Below the pieces are notes generated by a model. That model was not told the origin of the DNA and made no database searches. It saw only the letters and a program-made list of their open reading frames with translations. Shown piece by piece: positions 13,294-25,883 of a DNA stretch of 64,000 nt (its first letter is position 1; each line of letters opens with the position of its first letter). The translations under genes were made by a program, and so were the position numbers. Source of the DNA: Gloeophyllum trabeum ATCC 11539 (lineage: Eukaryota > Basidiomycota > Agaricomycetes > Gloeophyllales > Gloeophyllaceae); the NCBI RefSeq assembly GCF_000344685.1, contig NW_006920423.1, positions 118,502 to 182,501 on the forward strand, written 5' to 3'.

Positions 13294-14699
13294 TTTTGTA
13301 GGACAGTTTGATGCCCTTACCCCGGTCGACGATCTCTTGCCCTGCGTTTCGGACTCGTAGCTCGAGCTCCAGCATCATCGCTTTGCGGGGCCACGGCGAC
13401 CTGCGCCCCCATGTTACCTGACTAATTGATCTATCGGATGTCCTATTTACTTTTAACAGCTCTGCTACATCCGTAGCTCATGCCATTCTCGAGTGCTGAG
13501 CATCGCAAGGGGGTAGTGGACAGGTAAGTGGACAGGTTGACGTGAAGACGTACTAGTATAACAGGGCACAATGGAGGTCCGCGCATGCTACAATTGGATC
13601 AACAGGATGTCGATTGTCTAACGGAGCTTGACATCCTCTTCGAGACAGGGCTGGACGTTGTCGTCTTGCAAACTCGCAACTGTCTACTTGCATCATGATC
13701 GTGCTGGATAGGCGCGCGCTCATAGGGACCCACAAATCCGCTGGCGCCAAAAATATAATGACTGTCTCTCACGCTCAGGAATTCCCTTGTCCTCCATCTT
13801 CTCCTGAGTTGCTACGGATTCCGATGTACTGATTGACGTCTGCTCTACCACATGACAGTCTATTGTGTTTATTTATCTCGAGTGTGCGGTACTCACTTGT
13901 CCGGGTTGTCCCCCTGTCCACTCTCTAGCTTGGTTCGGATGTCCCCTGGAGACCTACGGTTCGGCTGAATGGATAGCCGGGAAGGTATACTGTCGCCGTC
14001 CCTTAGTCTTGTATTCCTTCGGGGAGCATGGGCTTGCGCTGTCTCTATAATGCTGAGCAGTATATGGCTTTAATCCAGCAACCCCCAAGACTACATTTCC
14101 GACTGACGCCTTTCCTCTTCGCTGCGTTCACAGGACAAGCTGCAGCTCCTTTACGATTGTCATCCAGCTTGGGGTGATCTACGCCACACGCACATCCGTA
14201 CATCATGGCCAACTGGGCCCGTCACGCAGCGAGTCAGACAGCTGGCTGGAGAAATCTCTCGTTCCTCAACTGTCTCGGTCGATCTCCGGCCACGCCTTCA
14301 GCGCGCTGCACATGTCGTAACCCACATTCTGGACAACACGATCCCAGTTGTACCTTCCGAACATGGCACGACGAGGGCAGCCCTGCGCCAGGGGGATGGA
14401 TTCCCCCGGAGTTCCGTGCCGTCCCCACCCAAGAATACCGCGACCCTGTCACGGGGGCAAGTCTGCGTCGTCTACGAAGGCGGACGAGTTGTTCAGAGAA
14501 CGCACGTCAGAGGAGAGAGATACCTGCGACTCACCATTCGCCTCTGCACCGGTCATTGCGTCCTACGCGACCAATCCTTCGCCGAAACTCCTCGCTCCAC
14601 GAACCCCAGACGCCTCTGGCATCCCAGGGAGGCGTCAATCCAGGTGCCGCATCGCCTGGTGAGTTGTTTCCTGGAAAAATGCATTAATATTGCGTTGAA
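13294..14699. other. Intergenic, no confident gene
   Basis: One GC-rich open frame at 14205-14687 (+) exists, but it overlaps long open frames in two other frames, a composition effect, and has no recognisable domain. The last 50 bases are AT-richer and serve as the immediate upstream region of the DUF6699 gene. Confidence 0.4.
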
Positions 14700-15794
14700 A
14701 TGACCCTAGCTCCTCCCATATCGACGCCACAACCCGCGATGTCTCCAATTTTCCTCACATCACCTTTCATATCCCCGCAAGGTTCCGCGTTCCTCACCTC
14801 CCCATTTACATCGACGCCACATCTTCCGTCGCCCGGCTATACCCCGTATCAATACTATGCACCCTTTAGGTCGACGCCTCAGACACCACAAGTCGCCTTA
14901 CCTGTACCCATAGCGTATCACTGGCCTCCACCGCCACCTCCCCCGACAACGAGCTACTTCGCGCAGCCTATCACTCTTCCACCCGCGCCTCCGACGGGCA
15001 CACCGAGTCACACCGTGTTCTTGACGCCGTCCGGCAACGTCACCTGGACGCCACATCCCGCTCCGCACCCTCAAATTGCGCCGGCCGTCTTCTGGACACC
15101 AAACGCCCTGACAGGCGCAGATCACGCAACATGCGCACCTCTCTGGAATCCAAATGCCGCGATGTCGCTGAGCGGTGGTTATCCTCTGCCCGGTACCGCA
15201 CCTAATTGGGCTCCGATGCCCTGGCCGGTCGCAGAGCCTGTCATAGACGTACCCATAATGCTCGCGCCCTGGTTAATCCCGAACCCCAACGACCCATTGG
15301 TGCCGCATCTTATCTGGGACATTACCAAAAACCCAAGCACAGCTAAGAGGCTGACCGGCCGCCACGTTATCCTCAATATGAGTGACGAGTTCGAAAAACC
15401 CGCGACAGCCCCGCCGGTCAACAAGGTCGTTGTTGTTTGCGACCTCGGGAAAGTCAGTTCGCTCTGGCCGCCGATTGAGATCGAGCGCGCGAATCCCGTG
15501 ACGGTTTGGGACATCATGCACGCGATCTATGAATTCTTCCAAAAGCCCATGACCCAGCGCGAGGTGGACTACGTCTCTGCCATCGAGCCCGGCAATTACG
15601 AGATGTTGTGTGAGGCGTTTTACAAGAGGATATACGACTCTTCGAACATCCCAGAGTGGGAGAGATTGAGGGGTATCAAGAGGGTTGATGTCCTCGGAGA
15701 CAGACGGGTGTGGTGGGGATTGTGGATCACGTATAACCCTGATGATACCTGGCAGTTGAATCTTGGTTTAATGCCTCTTCGACAGTCATCGTAG
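14700..15794 (+). CDS. Proline-rich DUF6699-domain protein
   Basis: Single-exon gene of 364 residues. Residues 1 to about 190 are low complexity, rich in Pro, Thr and Ser, with repeated LTSPF-type motifs and runs of prolines. The C-terminal half, about 195-355, has the pattern of the basidiomycete DUF6699 domain: PHLIWDITKNPSTAK, then a beta-rich segment with DLGKVSSLWPPIEI and NPVTVWDIMHAIYEFFQ, ending WWGLWITYNP. The function of this domain is unknown to me. In agaricomycetes these genes are often expanded and species-variable. ATG at 14700 is the first in frame. No transmembrane or secretion signal is seen. The protein is intact, unlike the F-box pseudogene before it. Confidence 0.85.
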   Translation: MTLAPPISTPQPAMSPIFLTSPFISPQGSAFLTSPFTSTPHLPSPGYTPYQYYAPFRSTPQTPQVALPVPIAYHWPPPPPPPTTSYFAQPITLPPAPPTGTPSHTVFLTPSGNVTWTPHPAPHPQIAPAVFWTPNALTGADHATCAPLWNPNAAMSLSGGYPLPGTAPNWAPMPWPVAEPVIDVPIMLAPWLIPNPNDPLVPHLIWDITKNPSTAKRLTGRHVILNMSDEFEKPATAPPVNKVVVVCDLGKVSSLWPPIEIERANPVTVWDIMHAIYEFFQKPMTQREVDYVSAIEPGNYEMLCEAFYKRIYDSSNIPEWERLRGIKRVDVLGDRRVWWGLWITYNPDDTWQLNLGLMPLRQSS

Positions 15795-16759
15795 GATGAC
15801 CTGTTTCTTGTATTATGCTGCTTTGTTGGATGTATTTGTTACTGTCTTACGCCTTCATACGATATACGAGATAATGTAGCTTACATGTAACGATAAACTT
15901 CACGGTATGTGATCAAGCCCTCGCTGTTCCATTAGTTTGTTGAGAAATGCGCCTTGTCTCTCGGTCATTGGCTCTACAGGTTATCAGCATTCATCACGCA
16001 TAGTCCGCATGCAGAATTGCGACTTACCTTCCCCAGACTCAGTAGCCCATTGTTCAGGAGGCGGAATCGACGCCTGTCCCCACTAAGTATGGGACCAATG
16101 TTTACGTCTCTGCTGTGCTCACCATCTTCAACGTTCCTCTACGGACGAGTGAGATACCAGCCTGAATATCTTCTGTTGGCTGTAAGTAGGCAAAGAGTCG
16201 TGTTAGGATAACTGACATTGACAAGTGACGCCAGGCCCATCGTGAATGGACGCGTCAAAGCCACGTGATGCCAGTGCCACTCTCTTTTAATTTAAATCCA
16301 GCCACCTCGCGAAGCACACGATCCTCGCTGCTTTAACAGAGACTTCTTATTTCAGTAAAAGACCCATCTGTACAAAGGCAAGTCGGGAAGCAAGTCTTAC
16401 ATGATCTCCTCGTCGAATACCTGAAGAGAGAGGGTGCTTGTGACAGCAGTGATATTTCACGTGAACAGCCTGCACGATTCACGCCGGCGACCTGCACATT
16501 CGCAAGTCGGAAGAGGTGCGGATACACTTGTTCGCCCTTTGTCGATGAATTCTTATTTAACATGAATATGCTATCAACTTGTAGTCAATCGCCGCTAGCA
16601 ACTTACCAGGGCAGGGAAACGAGTTAGGCTACACTCGGAACTCTGTTCAAGTTACAGCTACGCGTCACGTTGCCAGAGGTGAATGTGAACATTTCTCCGA
16701 TCTGAAGTAAGGGCTGATTAAATTCCCGAATATTCCGGGCTCTAAGACTAGACCTCAAC
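15795..16759. other. Intergenic between DUF6699 and F-box genes
   Basis: AT-richer than the flanking genes. An open frame at 15954-16211 (+) has no domain. A CTTTTAATTTAAAT stretch at about 16284 lies far upstream of the F-box gene start. Confidence 0.4.
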
Positions 16760-18408
16760 ATGGAAGTGTATTACCGCCGCCTGGAAGTGCTTACACGAAT
16801 GAAAGCATCAGTCTCTACCTTGACACATGATCTCGCAATACTCAAAGAAGATGCGAGTCACTGCTTGAATGATGATCCTGCATTTTTGCCTGTCAGGCCC
16901 CTTCTGCTCATCGAACTTGCATGCGGAGATGTACGCACGTCTCTGCAGAAGGTCGAGAAAGAGATTCAGCGTCATCACCAAGCTCTCACGCTGTGGTCCC
17001 CAATTCATAACCTTCCCACCGAGATTCTCATCTCATCTTTGAATGGGGCGTGGCCTCCTTCAAACGAGTATCCGAATATAGTCTGGCAAGGCCAATCCCA
17101 GTCGAAATAAAGATCTCTCACGTGTCTCGCCGCTGGAGGGATATTGCTGTCTCAACTCCTTCCCTTTGGACTAAAATCGAGTTCTTCAATTCCTTACCGC
17201 TGTCTCGGCCAGTTGTCTACTTGCAAAGGTCCGGAACGTGTCTGCTTGACATGTATATGGACCTTGAATCAGACGTGCCAGCGCCGGAGTTCCCTCGTAT
17301 GATGCAGTTGGTTGTTCTCAATTTGTACCGGCTACGCTTCTTCGAGTTCAAGACCCAGGACCGATATGGCCTGGGGCGCGTAAGACGACTGCTGGACCAC
17401 CGTGTAGCACCTAGGCTCACCTATCTCCACCTACGTACATTCGACATGGATCCCAACGTCATCGTCTTCCAACCAAACCCAAAGCGGGGTCGCATCTTGA
17501 CCTCGGGCGCCCCCGTCCTGCAGACCTTGCGGTTGGAGGGAACGGATCTCCCGCGGCATACAGGCTGCTTGAGCTCCCTTACTACTCTGGAGCTCAGAAT
17601 TCGATTGGATGCGCCCCTCACCCTGAATGACCTGATATCTGCTCTTGCTCCATGTCACGGGACCCTTGAGAATCTCATCTTCTGCGGAGGTGTCGACCGG
17701 TTTGACATGGCAACGACGGCTGGTACCTTGCCATCTATGACAGACCCCAGTCTCTGTCTTCACGCGCTCAAGTCTCTGACATTGGTGACTGCAGACTTTG
17801 CCATTCTCTGCGAGCACCTCGAAGCATCAAACCTCACCGTGCTGGATGTAGACATAGACTCTTTCTTGTGGAGACCCGAAGATACCCTCGCCTTTCCTGT
17901 ATGTCTCAGACTTCCAGACGGGACTCCGCGCTTTCCAAAGGTCGAGGTCCTGCACCTGTGGGGCTTCTTCGACGAAGCTATAACAAACAGCATGACAGAG
18001 GAATTTTTTTTCGTTCTTCCCGAGGTCAAAGACCTCCGCATTGCCAGAGCATCTGGCAATAGCTTCCTTCGGATCCTCTCGCGCTCCGCTAGTCGGAATT
18101 TTTGGCCGAAGTTGGAAACCTTGACGCTCTCGCTGCCGCGTCCGGACCTCTTGAAGAAGTTCATGAGGGCTCGGTACCTTGCTCAGGTTCCTGTGAAAAA
18201 TTTGTCTCTGTGCGATCATACAGACAACCTGCGGACACTGGATACCTTTGTGGAATTTGGACTGCAGAAGTTCTCACTGTATCGCAAGGGAAAGTCGCGA
18301 AGATATGTCGCTCCTTCCATCTCTGACGACGAATGCGCGGATTACGAGTACCAAACCTCGGATTGTACGTCAGGATCGGAGTTGGACGATAGCAGCGACT
18401 CTTCATGA
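16760..18408 (+). pseudogene. F-box/LRR-like gene with one-base break in F-box
   Basis: Typical basidiomycete F-box protein, a presumed SCF adaptor. A coiled N-terminus (about residues 1-75) leads to SPIHNLPTEILIS, the start of the F-box. The rest of the box, IFEWGVASFKRVSEY, and the following HVSRRWRDIAVSTPSLW motif plus a leucine-rich repeat-like body run uninterrupted for about 450 codons in the next frame, from about 17035 to the stop at 18408. The tail is acidic and serine-rich. The switch is at GAGATTCTCATCTCATCTTT (17021-17040): one missing base in a serine codon (TC for TCN) accounts for it, and no intron fits. It could be a young pseudogene, a strain-specific null allele or a base-calling error. 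A downstream ATG-less restart would lack the F-box start. Confidence 0.75.
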
Positions 18409-18611
18409 TGATATATATGGGCGTAGGTACATGTCTCTGGATACTTGTAATACAAGATCATCATGACATTGTAATCAGCACGACATGATCATCCCTATTA
18501 TTCTAGCTCTGCAGAATTTACATATTATATACAGCTCCCGTCCTACATGTTCACGGAAATCCTGCTGGAAGTGTATCGAATTGAACTCAAAGATTGTTTC
18601 TTGTCAACCGT

Positions 18612-20484
18612 TCATAGCGAATGCACACCAGATTGCCCCGGCTTCGGCACTTCTTCCTCATCACTGCTCGTCTCCCTGTGAGAGCTCTCATCCTCTACCT
18701 GCTCAATTTTGGCGCCAGACGCATATTGAGTAGCTGTTCCCTCCCTATTGGTGTTCGGATAGTTGCTAGTTGCGGAGAACGGGGAAGGCCCAAATGGGAA
18801 GGGGATCGAGAAAGGACTAGCGTTTGCACCTGCATCGCCATTTGAGACTGGATCGGGACGCCGTCTGGGAGAGGCAGGACGACGAGCTGACCCTTTCTTG
18901 GAACTGGAGGCCTTCACTCGAACTTTTCGGCTATCTTTCCTCTTCTCGCCTAATCCATGTTTCTTGAAAGCCTTGCAGGCGTTCCATGCAGGGAGTACCG
19001 TGAGGAAAAGAGGGAGAATCTCAACGACCAGTAAGCTGCGGGGTCCAATAGCATAATGCAAATCGACTTACCTGACCGAAACCCCACGACCCTTCGGAAG
19101 AGCCGCTGTCAGACTGGGGATGGTTCCATGCACGCAGGAGCTCCGTGTTCAGTATGGCGAGTGCCGAGGTAGCCAAGATCAGTAGGAGGTTGACGATGAG
19201 GCGTCCGTTTATGTTCGCTCTATAGCTTGTATCAAAAGCAAATGATGGCAATCCCGCAAATGGAAGACCCGCCAATGGATCCTCGTTCTCGCGTGACGCG
19301 AGTGAGGTGGGTGGAAGATCACCATCAGACGATGCCTCGGAGAACGAGACGGCGAGAGGGCGCCCGGATGGCGCAGCATTTGGGTGCTGTGTGCGACAAG
19401 TCGTACCGCCGCCTCTCACGCCTTCCGTATGTGGTTGCGCAATATTTGGGTTATCGGGAAATAGTTGGCTATCCCCCGCCGACTCGTTCAAAGAGGTTGA
19501 CGCATTTGTCGGTTTCGACGAGCCGCGGCGAGAAGTACGGAACATGTTCTTTCCGGAGTGCCTCCGACCTGTGCCGCTGGGAATCCCTTGGTTGTTTGGA
19601 TGCTTTGGATGGTGGGAGGTCTGTCGGCTTAGAGGGGGATTGGTCGAGTCTTGCTTTCCTTTCTCAGCGTCCCCGTTCTGTAGGTCGGGCGAAGGTTTCA
19701 TTAAACGCAACTTCTCCAATAGCTTCCTGGTCGTCGTTCGTCCCTTCTCAAGAATAGCGATGTACTCTTTTTCCTTGAAGAACCGCCATATAAGCGTCTG
19801 GTAGTCGCAGTATAGCAGCACCGTGTATATCAACGCGACGATGCTCAGCAGCACCAGGAACGCGTTTCTCCCAGCATTAAGGACGTGAAAAGGTCGAAAT
19901 ATCACAAACACCAGATGAGAATTGCATTCGGGGGACGAGCCGAACGTGGACGCATTGCCGAGGATTGCAAAGGCGCAGGCGAATAGAAGGTAGGACTGAA
20001 CGATCGCAAGGACCTTGACGATGGGCTCCGATTTCTTATGGCGGTTGTATTGTGGCATGGTGAAGAATATGGCAGCCCACGACGGACTTAATAGATATAA
20101 GACTACAAGGGCGCTGTCAAGACACGAAGACAATGGGTATGGTGCTTCGGGAGCCAAGGCGAGCCAAGCGGACGTACTCGTATAAATTAAGCTGGTTCTG
20201 CTGATTCGTAAAACCAAGTACAAGAGTGGTCACAGCATAGGCCATGTTGGTGACGATCAGGGTGCCCAAATTCTGGGTGATCTCCTCTGCGGAGGGTGTA
20301 CGAGCGGATAGGACGGCTAAGAGCATCCCATCCAATGTCAGTGGTTGAGAACAGCGCAGAAAAGACATGAATACAGCGCACCTAGTAGGACCGCCTGCAT
20401 GTAGAAAGAAAGCCGGACGCCTATCCCGCTCACATCTGGATTTGGTTCAGGTCCAAGGCTGCAGTCGGCCGTACTGTCTGACAT
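18612..20484 (-). CDS. Multi-pass membrane protein, uncharacterised
   Basis: Predicted integral membrane protein of 563 residues, conserved-looking but of unknown function. Exons on the minus strand are 20484-20382, 20316-20178, 20113-19072 and 19019-18612 (103+139+1042+408 nt, in frame). Introns are 65, 64 and 52 nt with GTGCGC, GTACGT and GTAAGT donors. The N-terminus MSDSTADC leads to about eight hydrophobic segments: VRLSFYMQAVLL, GTLIVTNMAYAVTTLVLGF, ALVVLYLLSPSWAAIFF, a pair around VLAIVQSYLLFACAF and VFVIFRPF, FLVLLSIVALIYTVLLYC, and two after the loop, LIVNLLLILATSALAIL and ILPLFLTVLPAW. A long Ser/Asn-rich hydrophilic loop (about 270-370) and a charged C-terminal tail face one side. 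It lies just downstream of, and on the same strand as, the Lunapark gene. Confidence 0.85.
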
Positions 20485-20986
20485 CTTGGACGCGATCAAT
20501 TATGTACAACGAGTATGGGGGCAGCGGGAAGCGAAAGAAAGCGCGGAGCGCTGCCTGGAAGCAGGCTGAAGCAATTGTCTTATACGCCCTGCAGTCATCC
20601 ACAGCTTGTGGGCGTCTATGCACTGCAGCACGTGTTGAACACAGCTCGGCGGTGCTGCAGTATATAGACTCCTTACAAGGGGAATCTCTGCTCGGAATTG
20701 ATGCCATAGTCGCTATAGTTGGAGCATGGAAGACTTGGAAGGAAAGAGATGAACGCAATACTTATCATCGAATTTGGTTCGAACTGCACTGAGCTGCGAC
20801 GGAAAGTGCCGAGGATCGAGCATTGGGCGGTGTGCCTTGCCCTCACGGTAACGCATCACATAAAACCTGCACTGACTTCGTGTTCAAGAGCGGACATGGC
20901 CAAAGAAACAGAATAACACTAGCAATGTGATGTCTCGCAGAGAATACCAGTATTGGAAAACGGACGTATCTAACCCAACCCTCGGG

Positions 20987-22316
20987 CTATGAATCCACCA
21001 CCATGACACTCGAATTACCCTCATTCTCCAGATGCTCATCTCGAGGTTCGCTAACGCCTCGGACCTGCGCCGCCTGAACGGCAGCAGGCGCACCCAGTGG
21101 CGGAGCGAATGCAGCTCCCTGCTGTGGGGGAGAGGGGGAAAGCGCACTGGCTGGCGAACGTGGCGAAGCGGACTTGCTCCGTTCTCGCTTCGAGCGCATG
21201 GATACGTTGAAGTGGCCACACTTAGGACAGACGTATTCTGCGTACGAGAAATGAATGAGCAACGTATCTGCACGGGAACGCCGACAGACTTACGTGTATC
21301 CTCCCATATACTCTCTTTCACCAGGCCATTGTGAGCGAAACATTTTTCGCAGATTAGCGCGTATTTGCTCGCGGGCGAGTTCATGGTAGGCTCGTCGTCG
21401 CCTAGAAGTGCATCCGCAAGCTTATCATACCACTGTTTACGCGGCGGCGTCATCGGAGGCGGTGGGGGGACTGAGCAAACAGTGAGCAAGGGGCGCCTTC
21501 AGCATGGCACATAGAGAGACGCACCCGCCAGACGATTCTGTAGTGCCGGTGACATTGCACTCCCTGGTACCGGAGGTGGCTGCTGTAGCCTCTGGGGCGT
21601 AACAGGCGGACCAGGGATAACGGGCATACCGGGCGCTACGTTCCTCTTCCTAAGGCCCTGAGGGGTTCCAGGACTACCGTTTGGTAGGTCGTCGTACCGT
21701 TCGATAAGGTTCCGAGTAGTGTTGTAGTTAGTCTTTTTCTTGATTTCCTCGATTTTATCGCGCTGCTGCTTTTTGAGCGTCTTCAGAGTCTTCTCTACGC
21801 CAACCATGTGATGAACTTGGTAGAAGGTAGAATGGGCAATCATTACCTTCCGCATCACCGATGCGCGTGTACCATATTTGCACGATACGGCGTATGAATA
21901 GGATGCTTGTATGACGAAGAAAAGATTAGGAAAGTATACTTGAGACGTATCATTTCAGTACTCACATGATAGGCCCAATAAATACCGGCAACGCTTTTGC
22001 AGCTTTCGTCACCTCCCTTCCCCACCTCTGCCTTCCTCCCACCAGGTGAACGTCGGGTATGTAACCCATATACCACAGGCTAACGTATGCAACCCATGAC
22101 GCTAGTGCATATAAGGTAAACAGGAGTGTTGTTCTCCGCTCTCGAAGTCGGATTTCGGATAGACGCGTCTGGCGCTTTTGGATGTCGTCGGCAAGTGAAG
22201 CGAGGATTTCTTCATAGTCCTCGGGTGCAGACTATACAGACAAGGTATATCAAGACAACCATAGACATGCAGCGCTCCGTTCTTACCCTCTTGAACCAGT
22301 TTCGAAGAAAGGACAT
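20987..22316 (-). CDS. LNP1: Lunapark family ER-junction protein
   Basis: Endoplasmic reticulum membrane protein that in yeast and animals stabilises three-way tubule junctions. Six exons on the minus strand: 22316-22287, 22231-21966, 21905-21847, 21794-21525, 21470-21294 and 21237-20987 (1053 nt, 350 residues, all phases consistent; introns 52-60 nt). The N-terminus MSFLRNWFKRS is followed by a coiled segment (about 15-43) and two membrane helices (about 45-64 and 88-108). A second coiled region holds EKTLKTLKKQQRDKIEEIKK, then NYNTTRNLIERYD. The C-terminal zinc ribbon has two CxxC pairs, Cys249/252 and Cys271/274, in the order YALICEKCFAHNG then YVCPKCGHFN. This layout is diagnostic for the family. 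A proline-rich linker precedes the ribbon. The start codon is about 105 bp from a MITE. Confidence 0.93.
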
Positions 22317-22420
22317 CAGAGATCAAAGGAGAGGTAGAGCTCAACGTGTCGAATGTCCAACTCCCGCAGTGGCAGAGCCACACGCCTCAAGCGCGTCGCA
22401 AATCTACGTCACGCCTAGTA

Positions 22421-22857
22421 CTATCATTGGACCAGTAGTGAATGATTTGAACTGTTCCCTAGTTAAGTCATCTTCCTTCGATTGCACGTACCCCAAAATT
22501 GGTGTGAATGGTTCAGATACCATTCTACACCCTCTGCAAGTTTCTCAGATTTTTCCAGAGGGCGTAGAGGTTGTACGGCGTAAGGGGACGGGAAGTGAAT
22601 AAGATGTCACACGTGTCACAATAGGGCTGTGGCGGGGCAGCGGTCACGCTCTGTCACGTTTAGACCTCGGAGATGCAAGACAGTTTTAAATCCTGAACGA
22701 TGACCACTCCTCCGTTCCACATACAAACTTGAACATGGCATCTACAGACATTTATCATTACAAAGAAAAATTGCCGAAGGTATAGGGTAGCCACAAGGTC
22801 CCCAGTGCACAAAAGGGACGGGAAGTGAATAGTTATTCACTACTGGTCCAGTGATAG
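22421..22857. mobile_element. MITE, family A copy 1
   Basis: A 437-bp element with inverted ends CTATCATTGGACCAGTAGTG and its mirror CACTACTGGTCCAGTGATAG, flanked by TA on both sides (22419-22420 and 22858-22859), which fits a Tc1/mariner-type target site. An internal motif, GGGACGGGAAGTGAATA, occurs twice. There is no coding capacity. A second copy of identical length in the same orientation lies at 29729-30165. It sits in the upstream region of the Lunapark gene. Confidence 0.92.
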
Positions 22858-22859
22858 TA

Positions 22860-25800
22860 CTTCTCGGGGTCTCTCGTGGGTGGGAGAACTTAGGCCCTCG
22901 GGCACTCCAAGCATGACATTCCTTGTGGCAGTGCTAAACCATTATATCATGCGTCCACTATAACAATGCGGCAAGGTAAGTACAACTCGCAAGTGTTTGG
23001 ACGCAGTAAAAGCTTACGATCTTTCCTGTAATCAACTGAGCACTCGAGGCTTGTGTCTCCTACATTTGCAGCATAGATACTGGCGGAAAACTCCGTCCAA
23101 GGCGGAATGGTCATACAGATCATCTGCATCAACACCTGCATGATTTTATGCCCCTTCGACGCTGACAGCTACTGGATATTAGTGGGTATCCAAGATATCT
23201 GGATTTGACGCAAATATACAAGAGTCGGTGCGTAGGGTCTTCTCTGTGATTTATGTCTCGGAACACTTGTCCTTCAAACCACATATGCATCTCCTCTAAA
23301 TGCTCGCTATAAGCCATCAAAAAGACCGATCAACAAAGCCGCGCGCACTTGCCAGTATACCGGACGCGGCCTCTTCTGGCTGCTGTAGTACCTACTGTTC
23401 AGATGCGGATGGCCACCATTCCCAACGCAACATCGATGTGACCGATGTATCACTGCGGCGTCAGGACGCGATTCCAAGCGGTAGTCTAGTGTGTTGGATG
23501 GTCCATCTCGATGCTGTCACTCTGACACGAGGTTACCTACCGCTATTCGCGGAATCCACCACATCTTGGGCAACTCCACTGGCTTCAACTACCACCACCG
23601 GTTAATCATGAACCTCCGACAGAGTCGCACAAACCATGGTGGCTCTGTCATCCCCATATATTCATAGAAGTCGCTCGTATACACTCGCTGCCGTTCAGGC
23701 GTTCGATCTCCCTCTTTGTTACTCACGTCCGCCAACCCTGGGCACGGGCTGTGTACAATAGCGGATTTCAAAGCAACTAGGTGCGCAGCGATTGGAAGTC
23801 TGGCTACTAACCCTATGTGTGATTGTCGGTTTGCGGCTGCTGGTCGCCGCGAGAAAACGGTGTGACTAATACGTCGTACCATGGCGAAGTAAATCCGCCG
23901 ACTGCGGAGTCTTCCGTCAGTGCTAAGGCTACGTTTCCGCCGGCCCTTCGTCGTCTGCGGCACCCTTCCAGAATCTGACTCGGCCTCAGGTTGCGTATAT
24001 GGTCATAGCGCTTCACCACTTCCAGATGTTCAAGAAAATACTCAGAATGCCTTTCCTATTGGTGTTCCTCGGCGCTTAGCCAAGCCATGGCCTGGCATCG
24101 ACTTTTCTGCACGACATTCGACAATGAGAAGACTTCCAGTTCGTGATTTCAACTCCAATTATGCGGAAAAGATTCAAATGGAGTTAGACATACTTAAACC
24201 CCAAGCATAATACCACGGGTCCGGACCTTCCCGCCTGTGGCGACGGACGCCGAATCGGAGTGAACAACCGGATGGAACTCGAATCCCAAGCTTACCGACG
24301 GTGGATAGCTCTCCTAATCCCATCCTGTTCAGTTATCCGTTCAACCTCATGTCCACTTACTCGGACGTCAGGATGCAACTCTGCCGTCACTGCCAGGTTC
24401 TCTCATCCTATGGGGTCGCTTCCACAGATGCAACCCCTAGCTGTTCCATGTTCTGACCCTTATATGATTTATGTTCTGACCTTAAAATATCGAGGCAGCA
24501 TCCGGCATCGTGAAGACAAGCGGTGGAGTTTGAATCAAATTATTGACTGACCTGACATCAACGTTGTTTCTTCAGTTCACTGCAGACCTACTGCGCGTCA
24601 CTATTTCCAGGTCTCATGCCTGTAGGATTTTCCCTCCGCGATCTGCTGGTGAGCAGGCCTGTTTATACACATTTTGTTTTCTCCTGTAAGCCTTTACACT
24701 TTGCCATCGCCATTTCACGTAGTCGTTTCCTCTCCAGCTTACGCCGGTCTGTCCTCTTTTGCGCTTCTGAGACAATGACAGATAACTGAATTCTGCCACA
24801 TTGATCAGCGTACTTCTCCAATCCCGATTGGCTCGATCTCCCGGCACCGGAGTCGTGCGCTTGCTCCGATGCAGTCCGAAATATGGCAACCTCGCTCGGC
24901 CCCTCCGACTGGTGCCCTGGTCGCTCTAGGTCCGTACTATCATACTTATATGGGTAAAGAAGCTAGGAAGTACTACATATACACATAACGTTGTTATTCG
25001 TGTCTGTAGCCTGTGGTTTCTAGCTTTACTCTTCGTGCAGCACGAGGTTTCGCTTTAGACATCGAAGTATGATCATGGATGCCTTCGTACAGTAACTTCC
25101 AGGAATGGCACGAGCGGTGGCTTATTGCATCTTGATACCAAGGATTGATGTGCTTCTGCGTGTCTACTTCATCATGTAGGCCGTTTCATGGATATTTTCT
25201 TCCGGATGCTGGGCGCACATGGAACACGAGGTTACAGCATCGCCTTCTGCTGCCCCGCATAATCCTGCATAATCGCTTGCAGCAGGCTCCTGCGACCTCG
25301 AGAAGAAGGTACTGTGTAACACAGCGATGTACTATTGTCATAATGAATAGAATACGTCGTCGGGTCTTCCCAGTAGTCCCTTGACTTTTATCGCTCTGCC
25401 TCGGGGCCAAGTCACGATAGGAGTCCGTCATCTCGTGGTCACCCAAGCTAACATTAGGACAACGTGCGAACAGGGGAATATGGAGTACCCCTGATGTTAG
25501 AACCCGGAATCCAAGGACGACGCACAACGAAGGCCGCGATCTAAATGATCTAGAGCCTGGGCGGCACATACAATTCACGTAACTAGGTATAGAATTTGTG
25601 AAAGAAGAATCAATGCTGGAGGTGGAGTAGATGTGTGTATAAATATGCGGTGATAGGCTACAGAACATGAATAGCTGAAGACTCCGGAAATGGATATATA
25701 CAATCGGGCACTAGGCCAAGGGGTGTTATGGCCGAAGGGTTGTACGCTAGTATTGAATGCAATGACTCGAAAGCGGGCGGCGATGATACACAAGATGCTG

Positions 25801-25883
25801 TTCTATGAGAAATGCTGTGGTGCTATCGTTAAGAATCGTGGCTCGTCATACAGATGAGACGTAACGACGGGTATAACAGGAAA
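22860..25883. other. 3-kb gene-poor interval
   Basis: Short open frames only, with no domain or splice chain. The last 250 bases form the 3' flank of the minus-strand Myb gene. Confidence 0.45.

Noticed and set aside
14205..14687. 160-residue plus-strand open frame upstream of DUF6699 gene
   Set aside because: All three plus frames are open in this GC-rich stretch; no domain or splice context.
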